This document shows positions 52,613 through 61,788 of a stretch of 62,721 nucleotides of DNA, in pieces. Each line of letters begins with the position of its first letter. Positions within the stretch are counted from its first letter, which is position 1. The translations under genes were made by a program, and so were the position numbers. This stretch comes from Methylobacterium sp. B4. GTDB lineage: Bacteria; Pseudomonadota; Alphaproteobacteria; Rhizobiales; Beijerinckiaceae. The stretch is taken from contig NZ_QJJJ01000024.1 in NCBI RefSeq assembly GCF_003201865.1, positions 1 through 62,721 on the forward strand. Direction: 5' to 3'. The notes under the pieces were generated by a model. The model was not told the DNA's origin and ran no database searches. It saw only the letters and a list, made by a program, of their open reading frames with translations.

Positions 52613-52976
52613 GCGTCCGCGAAGCCTGGATGAGGGTCTGAGGTGGAAGGCGAAAGGATGTACGCGGCCTTACGCCAAGGGCGCCGCGAGCGAAAGCGGA
52701 GCGGCCTCACGGCAGACCCGCTTCGGGCGGGCACGCTCCATCCGCCGCGCCCGGCCGGATCAGAACCCCGATAATATTTGAATGAGTCGGCGCGACAGGC
52801 GAATGGATCGATATAAATCCTCATGAAGTCTGTCTTGGTGAGGGGACTATCAACTGATGGATTCTGATTTGGATCAAAATTCAAATTCGAGGTTGGATCT
52901 TGTTAACGATCGGTCACTCACAAGATCGTGATCCAATGAGGCAGGGGCGGCCCTCGGATGCTTCGAAACAGTCCCC
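52613..52976. other. Divergent intergenic region
   Basis: About 360 bases between the leftward ABC-F gene and the rightward chemoreceptor. Bases 52780–52930 are AT-rich and probably hold the chemoreceptor promoter. No gene or RNA recognised. Confidence 0.5.
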
Positions 52977-54686
52977 GTGACGCGGCTGATGCGCTGGTTC
53001 ACTCATCTCAAGCTCCTCGGCAAACTCGCCATCCCGGCGGCGCTGATTGCACTGGTCTCGGCCGGCATCATCGTCTTGGCCCGTGACAAGCTCGATCAGA
53101 TGGAGCGGACGACGCAGCAGGTCGTCGACGTGCGGGCCGCCCGCGTCATCACCGCCCTGCAGACCGCGCTCGCGATCGACGAGGCCGTCATCAGCGAGAA
53201 GAACATCATCCTGGAAAGCGACGCGTCGATCCTATCGACCCAGCACGGGCGTTTCGAGGATGCGCGGGGGCGGGCCCTGGCCGGCGTCGACAGGCTGATC
53301 GCCCTGGCGGAGGCGGACGCGAGCCGGACGAAGCTGGAGGAGGTGAAAGGGTCGATCTCGCTCTTCGTCACCACGCTCAAGCGCTCGATCGCTCTGGGGA
53401 TGAAGGGGCTGAAGGAGCAGGCGGTCAAGGTCTCCTACGACGAGGTGAGGCCGGTCCGGATCAAGGCCATCGAGGCGATCCAGGCGCGCATTGCGTCCAA
53501 CATGCGCGAACTCGAACAGGCCAAGCAGCAGGCCAGCGAGGTCGGCAAATCCGCCGCCGTGGCGCTTACCGGCATCGCCGCGGCCGGCCTGCTCGTCGCC
53601 TTCGGCCTGCTCGGGCTGATCGCCGTCGCCGGGGTCGCGCGTCCCATGGGCCGGCTCGTGCGAATTCTCGAGCGGATGGCGGAGGGCGAGACCGAGACCG
53701 ACATCGCCGAGGCGCGCCGCGGCGACGAGATCGGCGCCGTCGCCCGCGCGGTGGAGGGCATCAAGGTGCTGGTGGCCCGCAAGGCGGCCGAGCAGGCGGA
53801 ACTCAAGCGGGTGGCCGACGAGGCCGCTGCCGTCGAGCGCCGCCGCACCATGCTCGAACTCGCCGACGGCTTCGAGCGCGCGGTCGGCGGCGTCGTCGGG
53901 ATGGTCTCGTCGTCCGCGACCGAGCTGCAGGCCACCGCGCAGACCATGACGGCAACCGCCACGCAGACCGCGAGCCAGTCCACCACCGTCGCCGCGGCGG
54001 CGGAGGAGGCCGCCTCCAACGTCAACACCGTCGCTGCCGCCGCGGAGGAACTCGGCGCCTCGGTCCACGAGATCGGGCGCCAGGTCGGAACCTCGTCGAA
54101 CATGGCCCAAATCGCCGTCGGCGAGGCGGATCGCAGCGCCGCTCTCGTCCACGAACTGGCCCAGGCCGCCGCCCGGATCGGGGACGTGGTGAACCTCATC
54201 GCCAACATCGCGAGCCAGACCAACCTGCTTGCCCTGAACGCGACCATCGAAGCCGCGCGGGCGGGCGAGGCCGGCCGCGGCTTCGCCGTCGTCGCGAGCG
54301 AGGTGAAGGAACTCGCAGCGCAGACCGCGCGGGCCACGGGCGAGATCTCCGGACAGATCGCCCAGATCCAGGGCGCCACCGATCAGGCGGTGACGGCCAT
54401 CGGCAGCATCACGGGGCGCATCCGCGACATCAACGCGGTGGCGACGACGATCGCCGCGGCGGTGGAGGAACAGGGTGCGGCCACCCAGGAGATCGTGCGC
54501 AACGTGGCGCAGGCGGCCCTGGGTGCGGGCGAGGTGACCGGCAACATCGCCGGGGTGGCTCAGGCCTCCGAGGAGACCGGTGTCGCCGCCAGGCAGGTGC
54601 TGGTTTCCGCCTCCGAACTGTCGCAGCAATCCGAGCAGCTGCGGGCGGAGGTCGCGCGCTTCCTCGCCACCGTGCGGGCGGCCTGA
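52977..54686 (+). CDS. Methyl-accepting chemotaxis protein (four-helix-bundle sensor)
   Basis: A 569-residue chemoreceptor. A membrane helix at about 14–34 (LGKLAIPAALIALVSAGIIV) is followed by a helical periplasmic ligand domain (about 35–190, four-helix-bundle type), a second membrane helix (about 195–218), a HAMP segment (RPMGRLVRILERMAEGETET) and the signalling domain with the conserved hairpin tip IASQTNLLALNATIEAARAG. The signalling half closely resembles that of 5379–7034. The start is taken as GTG 52977; ATG 52989 is an alternative. Ends at a strong terminator. Confidence 0.92.
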   Translation: MTRLMRWFTHLKLLGKLAIPAALIALVSAGIIVLARDKLDQMERTTQQVVDVRAARVITALQTALAIDEAVISEKNIILESDASILSTQHGRFEDARGRALAGVDRLIALAEADASRTKLEEVKGSISLFVTTLKRSIALGMKGLKEQAVKVSYDEVRPVRIKAIEAIQARIASNMRELEQAKQQASEVGKSAAVALTGIAAAGLLVAFGLLGLIAVAGVARPMGRLVRILERMAEGETETDIAEARRGDEIGAVARAVEGIKVLVARKAAEQAELKRVADEAAAVERRRTMLELADGFERAVGGVVGMVSSSATELQATAQTMTATATQTASQSTTVAAAAEEAASNVNTVAAAAEELGASVHEIGRQVGTSSNMAQIAVGEADRSAALVHELAQAAARIGDVVNLIANIASQTNLLALNATIEAARAGEAGRGFAVVASEVKELAAQTARATGEISGQIAQIQGATDQAVTAIGSITGRIRDINAVATTIAAAVEEQGAATQEIVRNVAQAALGAGEVTGNIAGVAQASEETGVAARQVLVSASELSQQSEQLRAEVARFLATVRAA

Positions 54687-54704
54687 GCCGCCGAGGGCAG
54701 AAAC

Positions 54705-54736
54705 GAAAAGGGGGCGCTCCGCGGCGCCCCCTTTTT
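54705..54736. terminator. Intrinsic terminator after chemoreceptor
   Basis: A perfect 8-bp stem GGGGGCGC/GCGCCCCC (54710–54717 with 54724–54731), flanked by AAAA before and TTTTT after. It can work in both directions, for the chemoreceptor (plus) and the small gene at 54793–55008 (minus). Confidence 0.92.
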
Positions 54737-54792
54737 CTTCGTCGGCCCAAGTCCAACCGTGCAAGCGATCGCCGTCGCTCCAAGATGGCGCT

Positions 54793-55008
54793 CTAACCCG
54801 GCACCTTCTTGTGGCTCACGGTGGCGACCTCGTCAGGCCGTCCCTCGTCGCCGGTCACGGCACCGGCAAGCGCCGCCGCGTGGAGGGCCAGCACCGGTAC
54901 GAAGACCAGTGCCATCATCAGGGCGACGACGAGCACGACGCTGCCGTTGCGGCTGGACTTCGCCGCACGGGCGCGGGCACGCCGGGAAATGACGTTGGAG
55001 TCAGTCAT
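54793..55008 (-). CDS. Small single-helix membrane protein
   Basis: A 71-residue protein: a basic N-terminus (VISRRARARAAKSSRNG), one membrane helix (SVVLVVALMMALVFVPVLAL, about 23–45) and a short acidic tail (TGDEGRPDEVATVSHKKVPG). ATG 55008 has a good GAGGTGA ribosome binding site. The N-in topology follows from the positive charges. Function unknown; a shared terminator separates it from the chemoreceptor. Confidence 0.6.
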   Translation of the reverse strand: MTDSNVISRRARARAAKSSRNGSVVLVVALMMALVFVPVLALHAAALAGAVTGDEGRPDEVATVSHKKVPG

Positions 55009-55330
55009 GGCTCACCTCTTGTCGGACCAGCCGCCGAAGGCCGGTCGCGGGTGAGCCGGATCAGACGATCAGGCGCAGAGCACGCGGGAGGCCGAAGGCG
55101 GCGTGGTCGATCGACTACTGTCGTCGGGCATGGGGGTAGAAAGATCCTGTGGAGCCGCACATCGGACGCACGGCGGCGATGGACGGACAACGCGCGCATG
55201 ACGGATGAGTTCGATCCCGTCAAGTCCGCATCGCCCGGCCCGCTGTGCACGAGCGCGGCGATTCCGCTCCTCAAGGCATCGAATCGAGCGGGGGCGCGAA
55301 CGCGGGTGGCAGCCTCCGCGTTGGGATGGC

Positions 55331-55588
55331 ATGTCGACCGATACGATCATCTGGACCCAGGGCGGGATCTCCGAGGTACCCCTGGCGCGCTACACCGGCC
55401 AAGTCGGTTCCGTGGCGGTTGCCACCATCGAGTACGATGGTTCGAACCGGCTCTGGACCTGGTGGAGCCCGCTCGCCGAGGACATCTGGGGCCACGCCCA
55501 GGATGCGGACGGCGCCAAGCAGGCTGCGGAGGTCTGGCTGCGTGGCTGGCTTGAGAATTTCCGCCCCTTCTTCGAGATGGCCCGCTGA
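55331..55588 (+). CDS. Small hypothetical protein, Trp-rich
   Basis: An 85-residue soluble protein (MSTDTIIWTQGGISEVPLAR, VATIEYDGSNRLWTWWSPLA, GAKQAAEVWLRGWLENFRPF). ATG 55331 is the start with a GGGATGG sequence upstream; the in-frame extension to 55205 is Arg-rich and implausible. The pattern of strands followed by an amphipathic helix suggests a compact alpha/beta fold. No family recognised. Converges on the glycosylase gene, six bases away. Confidence 0.6.
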   Translation: MSTDTIIWTQGGISEVPLARYTGQVGSVAVATIEYDGSNRLWTWWSPLAEDIWGHAQDADGAKQAAEVWLRGWLENFRPFFEMAR

Positions 55589-55593
55589 CGGCC

Positions 55594-56208
55594 TCAGGCG
55601 GCTGCGGCGACGGCGTCCCGGCTGCGCCACATGTAGCGGGCGAGGATCGAGCGATGAGGCGCGAAGCCTGCGGCGACCGCGGCCGTGTCCGCGATGCCGG
55701 TGAGCCGGCGCAACACGCCGACCGCGGCGACGTCGCCCGCGGGCCAGATGTCCGGATCGAGGAAGTGGAAGATGCCGACCATGTCGGCCGTCCAGGGTCC
55801 GACGCCGCGGATCCGGCAGAGCCGTTCCACGCGCTCCGCCTGCGGCACGTCTGCCAGCTCCGCGCCGAGCAGACCGGCGTCCTCCGCCTCGCGGATCGCG
55901 AAAAGGGCCCGCACCTTGTTCCCCGAGACGCCGCAGCCCAGCAGCAGCGGCTCGAAGCCCGGCACGAACAGCTCGGGCGTCGCGACGCCCTGGGACGCGG
56001 CGGCGGCCTCGATCCTGTTCCAGATCGCGAGGGCCGCTTTGGTCGAGAGCTGCTGGTTGACGACCTCGACGAACAGGCGCTCGGCCACGCTGGCATGGAT
56101 CGGTGGAGCGATCTCGATCCGTCCAAGACCAGCGATCGCCGCCCGCAGGGGCTCCGCCACCGTCCCAGCCTGTCGCAACAGGCTGGCATAGATGTCGGGA
56201 TCCAGCAT
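55594..56208 (-). CDS. DNA-3-methyladenine glycosylase (AlkA/HhH-GPD)
   Basis: A 204-residue base-excision repair glycosylase. The HhH-GPD signature is present: RLCRIRGVGPWTADMVGIFH, then FLDPDIWPAGDVAAVGVLRR, with the catalytic Asp in GDVA (about residue 162). FVEVVNQQLSTKAALAIWNR is the preceding helical motif. Family members remove alkylated bases such as 3-methyladenine. ATG 56208 was chosen; the in-frame extension upstream to 56367 is not homologous. Short relative to E. coli AlkA (282 residues), lacking its N-terminal domain, as is usual for this bacterial type. Confidence 0.9.
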   Translation of the reverse strand: MLDPDIYASLLRQAGTVAEPLRAAIAGLGRIEIAPPIHASVAERLFVEVVNQQLSTKAALAIWNRIEAAAASQGVATPELFVPGFEPLLLGCGVSGNKVRALFAIREAEDAGLLGAELADVPQAERVERLCRIRGVGPWTADMVGIFHFLDPDIWPAGDVAAVGVLRRLTGIADTAAVAAGFAPHRSILARYMWRSRDAVAAAA

Positions 56209-56330
56209 CGTTCCGCTCTTGCTCCCCGGTTGCGCTCCCACAGAAACGCTTGAAGCCTGGGCGTGGTCCCGCCGGAGTTTCAGGATCCGCAGTTCGAGCG
56301 GGGCGCTCCGATGTCTTGCGTTCCTCGCTC

Positions 56331-57371
56331 TCAGGTCGCGATCCAGGCGGCCGATTCCCATCCGCACTGTGCGCTCAGCGAACCGGCGAACACGGCATCG
56401 AGCCGCAGCCGCTCAGCCTCGACGAGCGGACCGTCCACCGCCACCGGGCGGCAGCGGCCGTCCCAGCCCGGCACGACGAAGTCCGGGTTGTGCAGGGCGT
56501 GGTCGGAGGCTTCCGAGAAGAAGGCGCGCTCTCCCCCGTCGATGTAGCTCTCCGCCGGCAGGCCTTCGGCGAGCAGAATGTCGTGGGCGTCGAGTTCGAT
56601 GTGCCAGTAGGTGACGCTGGCGACCGGCTCGCGGGTGATCGTGGTGCCGTTGATGAGGCACATGACGGGCACCAGCGCGCCACCCTCGTTGTCGGCATCG
56701 GCTCCGACCAGCACCGGGTGACCCGGCGAGAGGAAGAGGTCGCGGGCCGGCAGCCCGTGGCCGAAGGCACCAGCGCGGACGCGAACCGGCTGCTGATTGA
56801 ACGAGAGCGAGCCGCTCCCGGCGCTGATCTCACGATGTCCGATCCAAGTGATCGGGCGCAGGGCGCCGGAGGCCGTGACGGCGCGGTCGCCGACCTGCAG
56901 ATCCTCGACCGCAACCTCGCCGCGACTCGTGCGGATCAGGGTGCCCGTCACGAAGCAGGGCGCCTGCGGCAGGTTGGAGAAGGTTTGGGGCGTGTTGTTC
57001 GGCAGCGAAAACTGTTGTCCCGGCGTCACGACGCTCGTCGAGATCACGAGAGTTCCGCTCAGAGACTGGTTCGGATCGAGCGCGATCGTGATCGCGTCGC
57101 CGGTCTGGTAGCCGGTCTGCACGCCGGTCAGCGGTGGGCCGAAGCCGCTGGCAAGGATGACCGCACCCGGTCTGGCATCGGCCGAAGGATCCGGTGAGCT
57201 GACGAACACCGTGGAGGTGGGAGACACATTGAGGGAGTTGGCGAGCTGGGTGCCAGAAATCTGAACAGTAAAAGATTGCGTGTCGCCGACGCGGACATCG
57301 GATCCATTCGCAAACTGTCCCGAGTTCTGCAGCTGGTAGCTGAACCCGGACGGAAATTGCGCGTAAGTCAT
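56331..57371 (-). CDS. Hint-domain protein
   Basis: A 346-residue protein. Residues 1–135 are a beta-rich module with Ser/Thr-rich repeats (VFVSSPDPSADARPG, LDPNQSLSGTLVISTS). Cys139 opens the Hint domain (CFVTGTLIRTSRGEVAVEDL, VTASGALRPITWIGHREI, LFLSPGHPVLVGADADNEGG, VTYWHIELDAHDILLAEGLP). The first Cys and the HPVL and HIELD histidines are intact, so a self-processing or thioester function is possible. ATG 57371 has a GGGGGAG ribosome binding site. The truncated gene at 1–578 has a related Hint domain on a different N-terminal module. An AT-rich upstream region probably holds its promoter. Confidence 0.88.
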   Translation of the reverse strand: MTYAQFPSGFSYQLQNSGQFANGSDVRVGDTQSFTVQISGTQLANSLNVSPTSTVFVSSPDPSADARPGAVILASGFGPPLTGVQTGYQTGDAITIALDPNQSLSGTLVISTSVVTPGQQFSLPNNTPQTFSNLPQAPCFVTGTLIRTSRGEVAVEDLQVGDRAVTASGALRPITWIGHREISAGSGSLSFNQQPVRVRAGAFGHGLPARDLFLSPGHPVLVGADADNEGGALVPVMCLINGTTITREPVASVTYWHIELDAHDILLAEGLPAESYIDGGERAFFSEASDHALHNPDFVVPGWDGRCRPVAVDGPLVEAERLRLDAVFAGSLSAQCGWESAAWIAT

Positions 57372-58070
57372 GTGCTCCCCCAAGCGAAACTGTCTGAAAA
57401 TTTCTTCGGACAGAAACCGAAGGGAAAACTGTTTGTTGGCTCCTTTCAATACTGATTCTGAGATGTTGGCTGCGCGTTGTAACCACGCAACATTTTATGT
57501 TATTTGTTGTCTTTGCAATGTACCGCCATAAGTATAAGATAATTATTTGATCGAAGAATGCGAGCAATTTAATCTATTTATCAGTGCAGACAAGGCGCGT
57601 TGCAGCGGAAGGCTCAAGTCGCTTGATGATCCGCTTTGATTTCGATGCGCACTGTATTGGAGAGCAGATGTCCGCCCTGCCATGCGCTTGAGCCGGCTGG
57701 ACACAGCACGCCACGAACGATGCGTTTCACGAGTTTCCCGACGCCGTTCACAAGGGCGCGGTGATACGCTCGGCGCTTATGGCCGATCGGTCAAACTCGG
57801 ACTTTCGGGATGTCGGCGGGACTTGGCGGAGAGGGGGGGATTCCCCCGTACCTTCCAGAAAAACGTTGGCGGTCAATGACTTAGGCCGCCCGTCCTGAAA
57901 TCGTGTGTACCACCAGAATGGCCTATCGGGTGCTTGAGCGCAAGGGTCCCTGAGGTCGTTCCAACGCCCCGCAGACCTCCAAGTTGTCACGCCCCAAAAT
58001 CCGTTTGGGATGGGCAGATGAAGCTGGCTGCCCACAACCGGACATTTGACTTCAGGCCCACCTCACCAAA
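57372..58070. other. AT-rich then GC-rich intergenic region
   Basis: About 700 bases. 57450–57580 is strongly AT-rich, presumably the Hint gene promoter. A Trp-rich open frame on the minus strand (57748–58035, containing GFWGVTTWRSAGRW and PFWWYTRFQDG) was noticed, but it has no clear start signal and matches nothing known to me. No tRNA or att-like sequence was seen. Confidence 0.4.
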
Positions 58071-58889
58071 TTAGCTAGTTCCGGATTTCGGTTTAGGTTG
58101 TGACATCAACCGCCACTTCTCGTCCAGATCGGCGTCGCTCGCCAACTCGTCCAGAAAGGCGCGTGCTGCAGTTCTGATCGGGCCTTCGGCGTCCTCGTAC
58201 GGCATCGGGCGTTTCGGCGGTGTATCGATGCCTCCATGCCGGCAGAATGGTCCAAGATAGGCTGGATTGTTCGCCGTGGCTGTAAAATCGTTATATCTCG
58301 ATTTCGAAAGTCCCGCCTCGCTCGCTACCCGGTTTTTATCCCAACCGGGGCGCTGCGTCATCCAATCTGTCAGTGCGTATAGAGAAATATAGGTTGGGCC
58401 TTGTACTCCGACGTAGAGCAACATGTCCTTTGCAAGTGGATCGAACCTCGCAAGAAAGATGAGCTTGGTGATCTCGTTGTTTAATGGGTTGCGCAGTGGA
58501 TCGGCATGCTGGGCGAGATAGGCTGACGAGAACGGCGCCCTTGTGACGTCTCCCTTCCCCCCATGCCATCTTAGGATACCATTGGGATCATCGCGATCCG
58601 ACGCTGCCAGTTGAAGCCTAATCGGCACATACTTAAGCCCTAGGACTAGCAGCATCGCGCCATCGAATACGGCCTTCAAGGCCGCCTGCCTGCCGGCTAG
58701 GGCTTCCGCGTCTGGGGCATCGTTCAGGTGTGGCGATGCCCACGAGAACCAGTTCGGCACGCCATCACTGTCCTCGGGCCAAATGAAAATGTCCGGACTA
58801 CTAAAGTTCTCGCACACTCCCCGCACCAAAGCGTCCGGTGTAAAGTCATACCAGAACCACGGCGGGTTCGCATCTCGCGAATATGCCAT
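58071..58889 (-). CDS. Orphan protein of the accessory region
   Basis: A 272-residue soluble protein that I do not recognise. It starts MAYSRDANPPWFWYDFTPDA and contains FIWPEDSDGVPNWFSWASPH, KAVFDGAMLLVLGLKYVPIR, then DDPNGILRWHGGKGDV, YISLYALTDWMTQRPGWDKN, and a helical C-terminus (AARAFLDELASDADLDEKWR). High aromatic content and no membrane helix. ATG 58889 is preferred; a TTG at 58898 is the only earlier in-frame option. Codon use is less GC-biased than in the chromosomal genes, fitting recent acquisition. It is divergent from the recombinase-like gene across 156 bp. Confidence 0.65.
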   Translation of the reverse strand: MAYSRDANPPWFWYDFTPDALVRGVCENFSSPDIFIWPEDSDGVPNWFSWASPHLNDAPDAEALAGRQAALKAVFDGAMLLVLGLKYVPIRLQLAASDRDDPNGILRWHGGKGDVTRAPFSSAYLAQHADPLRNPLNNEITKLIFLARFDPLAKDMLLYVGVQGPTYISLYALTDWMTQRPGWDKNRVASEAGLSKSRYNDFTATANNPAYLGPFCRHGGIDTPPKRPMPYEDAEGPIRTAARAFLDELASDADLDEKWRLMSQPKPKSGTS

Positions 58890-59045
58890 CCCGGGCAACC
58901 TTTCTTGTCCATCCTTGGTAGGACGCGAGCGGGCGTCTCGACGGCGTGCCGTATCGCTTTTCTACGGACAAGGGAATGAAGCGGCGGTTCAGCTTGGAAA
59001 CTGGACCAACCTAGTACGTTAACCTGGGGTGTCTACGCTCCCAGC

Positions 59046-59741
59046 ATGGCGCATATCACGTTGGACGAGGCACGCCCTTACCTGCAAGTGGCCAGCTATG
59101 TCACAAAGACCTCCGACGGCCCGATAACCCGTCGAGGTCCGGCTGTTGTCGCCCTGGCGTTCGGATGCGGTCTGCATCCAATAGAGATCGTTGGGCTGCA
59201 ACGTCGGCACTGGCGTCCGAAAGGGGAGGATATCCTCGACGTTGATTTAGGTGGCATGACCATCGAAGGAGCATCCATTCGGACCCAACATCGACGCCTT
59301 CCCATCCCACCTCATACGAGAACGTTGGTCGACGCTTATCTCGACGGCATGCCGGAGATCGGTGCCGAAGACCCTTTGATCCGGACCGGAGACGGCCGTC
59401 GCGCGACCCGCCGCAGCCTGGTGGCACAATCAGAGATCCCGAACAGGCGGGGTGGCCCGACCTTCACGCTCCCGGAGTTCGCTGCTGCCTTTGCCACATC
59501 TCTGACGCTCCCGAGTGTCGACGATGGCGTCGAGAGGCTTGAACCTGGGCTGTATGAGTATCTGATAGGCGCGAAGCCTCGGGACGGATCAAGGTGGACG
59601 GGCACACACCCCCCACCCGGAGCGCTGCGGCGCTTCCTGGCAAAGCACGTCGAGATGTGGAAGGTCGACCGGAGCTTCTGGCGCCCGAACCTCCGGCTAC
59701 CCACTCAGAACCAGGACGACCCCATAAAAGTGGTATCGTGA
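59046..59741 (+). CDS. Degenerate tyrosine-recombinase-like protein
   Basis: A 231-residue protein whose layout matches the catalytic half of tyrosine recombinases. AFGCGLHPIEIVGLQRRHW (39–57) corresponds to the box-I motif G-L-R-x-x-E-(L/I), but the catalytic Arg is His44. RTQHRRLPIPPHTRTLVDAY fits the strand-turn region around the catalytic Lys, and LPEFAAAFATSLTL (142–155) sits where H-x-L-R-H-x-F-A-T is expected, but the His and Arg are absent. No catalytic Tyr was recognised. It may be a DNA-binding relic, a regulator, or an integrase-fold protein with a new role. The stop lies within a GGTATC/GATACC palindrome (59732–59745). Confidence 0.55.
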   Translation: MAHITLDEARPYLQVASYVTKTSDGPITRRGPAVVALAFGCGLHPIEIVGLQRRHWRPKGEDILDVDLGGMTIEGASIRTQHRRLPIPPHTRTLVDAYLDGMPEIGAEDPLIRTGDGRRATRRSLVAQSEIPNRRGGPTFTLPEFAAAFATSLTLPSVDDGVERLEPGLYEYLIGAKPRDGSRWTGTHPPPGALRRFLAKHVEMWKVDRSFWRPNLRLPTQNQDDPIKVVS

Positions 59742-60101
59742 TACCGTATTTTTGGTCGTCCCCGGTTTCGAGTTGGTATGCGAACGGGACATTTCGGGGG
59801 TGTTTTGGCTAACATTCGACCGCATCAATCGACACGAAACGGCACTGGACCAGTCCAGATTTGACATTGCCGCATTCCCATTGCCTGCGCGCGGGGAAGG
59901 CCAAAAGCGAGGCCGCACCAATAACTTGCCCCGATCAAGCGACTGATCTGGTTTCGTGATGGTACTTGACGGCAGGTCTCGGGACCGCTCCTCAATCTCG
60001 TCGCCCTCAGCCGACTGCCATGTTAGCCTGATGCATCAGCTGCCACGTGCCGGTGCACCTTCTCGACGCGGCGCGCACGTTGGCGGTTCGGGGGCGCCTG
60101 C
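59742..60101. other. Intergenic region of the accessory stretch
   Basis: About 360 bases between the recombinase-like gene and the PLD gene. It starts with the palindrome GGTATC-GT-GATACC. No conserved open frame was recognised. It presumably contains the promoter for the PLD gene. Confidence 0.45.
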
Positions 60102-61508
60102 GTGGACCATTACGACCTGCTTGCCCGACCGGACTGGAAAGCCCGGTCGGTGCTGATCGTGACGCCTTACGTCGAGGGCGAGTTCTTCCAGCGCCTCGTG
60201 AAGGACCTCAAGCTGGGGCTGCTGACCGTCGTTGTCGACGGCGGCTGCCGGCCGGACGATGTCACGATGATCCAAGCACTGCGCTCGAAGGGTCGCGACG
60301 TCCAGGTGGCGCTTGGCGGCGCGACAGGCCTCGTGCACGCGAAGGTGTTCCACGTCGAGTGGGAGACGTCCGGTGGCAGGACCGCCCACACCCTCGTCTA
60401 TGGCTCCGGAAACGCCACCCGACAGGCTTTCCACGGCGGCATCAACGCCGAACTGATGTGCAAGGCCCGGTTGACCGCCGCAAGCCACGGGCCTGTTTTG
60501 GACTGGGCGCGGGCTGTTCGAGAAGCGGTGACGGCGGCGGCAGAAGGCAGCGTCACCGTGGAGGCAGCGCGGGATGTCGCGCTGGCTGATGGCATCTTTG
60601 TGCGGCTGCCCGCCATCGTGGTGAAGGACGCCACGACCAAGGCCAGCAACTTCGACCTCTGGCTACAGCGGGGCCGCTTGGCCGCGGCCTTCCGACCCGA
60701 CCCTTCCTTCCTCCGCGTGCACATCAACCTTCGCGCTGACCTGCCGCCGGGCACGGTAGAGCAAACGGTGCTCGACGTCGGCTTCGAGATGCCGCGGACC
60801 CGCCGGCTGAGCATCCCGTACCTGCAGACCGTGGAAGATTTCGACGATGCCCCTGATGGGAGCGGGCACTGGCGGAGCCGCTTCTTCGCGCTAACCCAGC
60901 TCGGGGATTGGTGCTCGGCTACCTGTCACGCCGAACGCAATCCCGTGTTCCGGAAGGCCGGCCATGAGGGGCGGGTCCGCCTAATCGGCCTTCTCAAGGA
61001 GCTGGTGGATCCCGTTCAGCGGGACGGAGTGCGAGGCAGGTACCTGGATCGCGTCGAGCGCCTCTGGGCAGCGCTTGGCGAGGACGCCGGCACCTTCCTA
61101 TCGGCGACGGACGGCTACATCGACCTAGGGCAGTACGCGCGCCTTTTCGAGCAACGCGTCGAGTATGACCTGGAGCTGGCTGCCGACGACGAGTTTTGCA
61201 CGCGGTTCGTCGACGGCGTCGAGATCATCGAGGTGCCGCGTTTCCGCGTCGACACGGGCGCCTGGAATGCCTTCGTCGAGAGTTTCGCACGGCAACTCCA
61301 TCTCGAAAGCATCAAGCGGAGAAGCGTCTCGCTGATCTACCAGCGTGTGAGTGCCGCGCTCACCGGACTAGCGGAAGACCCGTTCCAGGACCCACGCCGA
61401 ACGATCAAGCTACTGCGCAAGCATTGGAACGATGTAATCGAGGACGACGAGGGGGAAGCGACCACGGTGGGCGCCTACGTCGACGGCTACCAAGATATTT
61501 GGCGTTGA
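60102..61508 (+). CDS. PLD/HKD-superfamily protein, possible nuclease
   Basis: A 468-residue protein. The N-terminal third is phospholipase D-like: SVLIVTPYVEGEFFQRLV, then LVHAKVFHVEWE with the HKD His79 and Lys81, and LVYGSGNATRQAFHGGINAE (101–118). Only one HKD motif is visible, so a dimeric enzyme is expected. The C-terminal 300 residues match nothing I recognise (RLSIPYLQTVEDFDDAPDGS; DGVRGRYLDRVERLWAALGE). Related PLD proteins include endonucleases, some in phage-defence clusters, as well as lipases. The GTG at 60102 has a GGGGGCG ribosome binding site. The accessory location and neighbours argue for a defence or mobile-element role, but this is inference. Confidence 0.75.
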   Translation: MDHYDLLARPDWKARSVLIVTPYVEGEFFQRLVKDLKLGLLTVVVDGGCRPDDVTMIQALRSKGRDVQVALGGATGLVHAKVFHVEWETSGGRTAHTLVYGSGNATRQAFHGGINAELMCKARLTAASHGPVLDWARAVREAVTAAAEGSVTVEAARDVALADGIFVRLPAIVVKDATTKASNFDLWLQRGRLAAAFRPDPSFLRVHINLRADLPPGTVEQTVLDVGFEMPRTRRLSIPYLQTVEDFDDAPDGSGHWRSRFFALTQLGDWCSATCHAERNPVFRKAGHEGRVRLIGLLKELVDPVQRDGVRGRYLDRVERLWAALGEDAGTFLSATDGYIDLGQYARLFEQRVEYDLELAADDEFCTRFVDGVEIIEVPRFRVDTGAWNAFVESFARQLHLESIKRRSVSLIYQRVSAALTGLAEDPFQDPRRTIKLLRKHWNDVIEDDEGEATTVGAYVDGYQDIWR

Positions 61509-61788
61509 AAGATCAATTCGCATATTTAACAGAACGGCTTAATCCTAAACAAATCTGACCTGGCGGTTTAGTCTTTCTACACTGACATACCGTCGCTAAC
61601 AATGCGTGTAGCCGCTACTGGAAACTCTTTCTGCGGCCACCATCCAACTTCGAGGCAAGCGCAACAAAGATGGCTGTGGAGGTAAAGGCGCAGCGCGAGC
61701 GCATCAACGCGAGCGCCGCCGTCTCGCTTTTGACCCTCGGCGGACAATCGGCGCCAGAGCACCAAACGAACTTGCAGGACCCCTGTTG
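61509..61788. other. Intergenic region with a small remnant frame
   Basis: The gap to the next gene totals about 345 bases; this part precedes the dyad. A helical open frame near 61640–61800 (containing MAVEVKAQRERINASA) resembles the end of some efflux outer-membrane proteins and may be a fragment, but its upstream part has no convincing start. No RNA gene seen. Confidence 0.35.

Noticed and set aside
57748..58035. A 95-codon Trp-rich open frame on the minus strand
   Set aside because: No ribosome binding site or recognised motif; left as unassigned in the intergenic entry.
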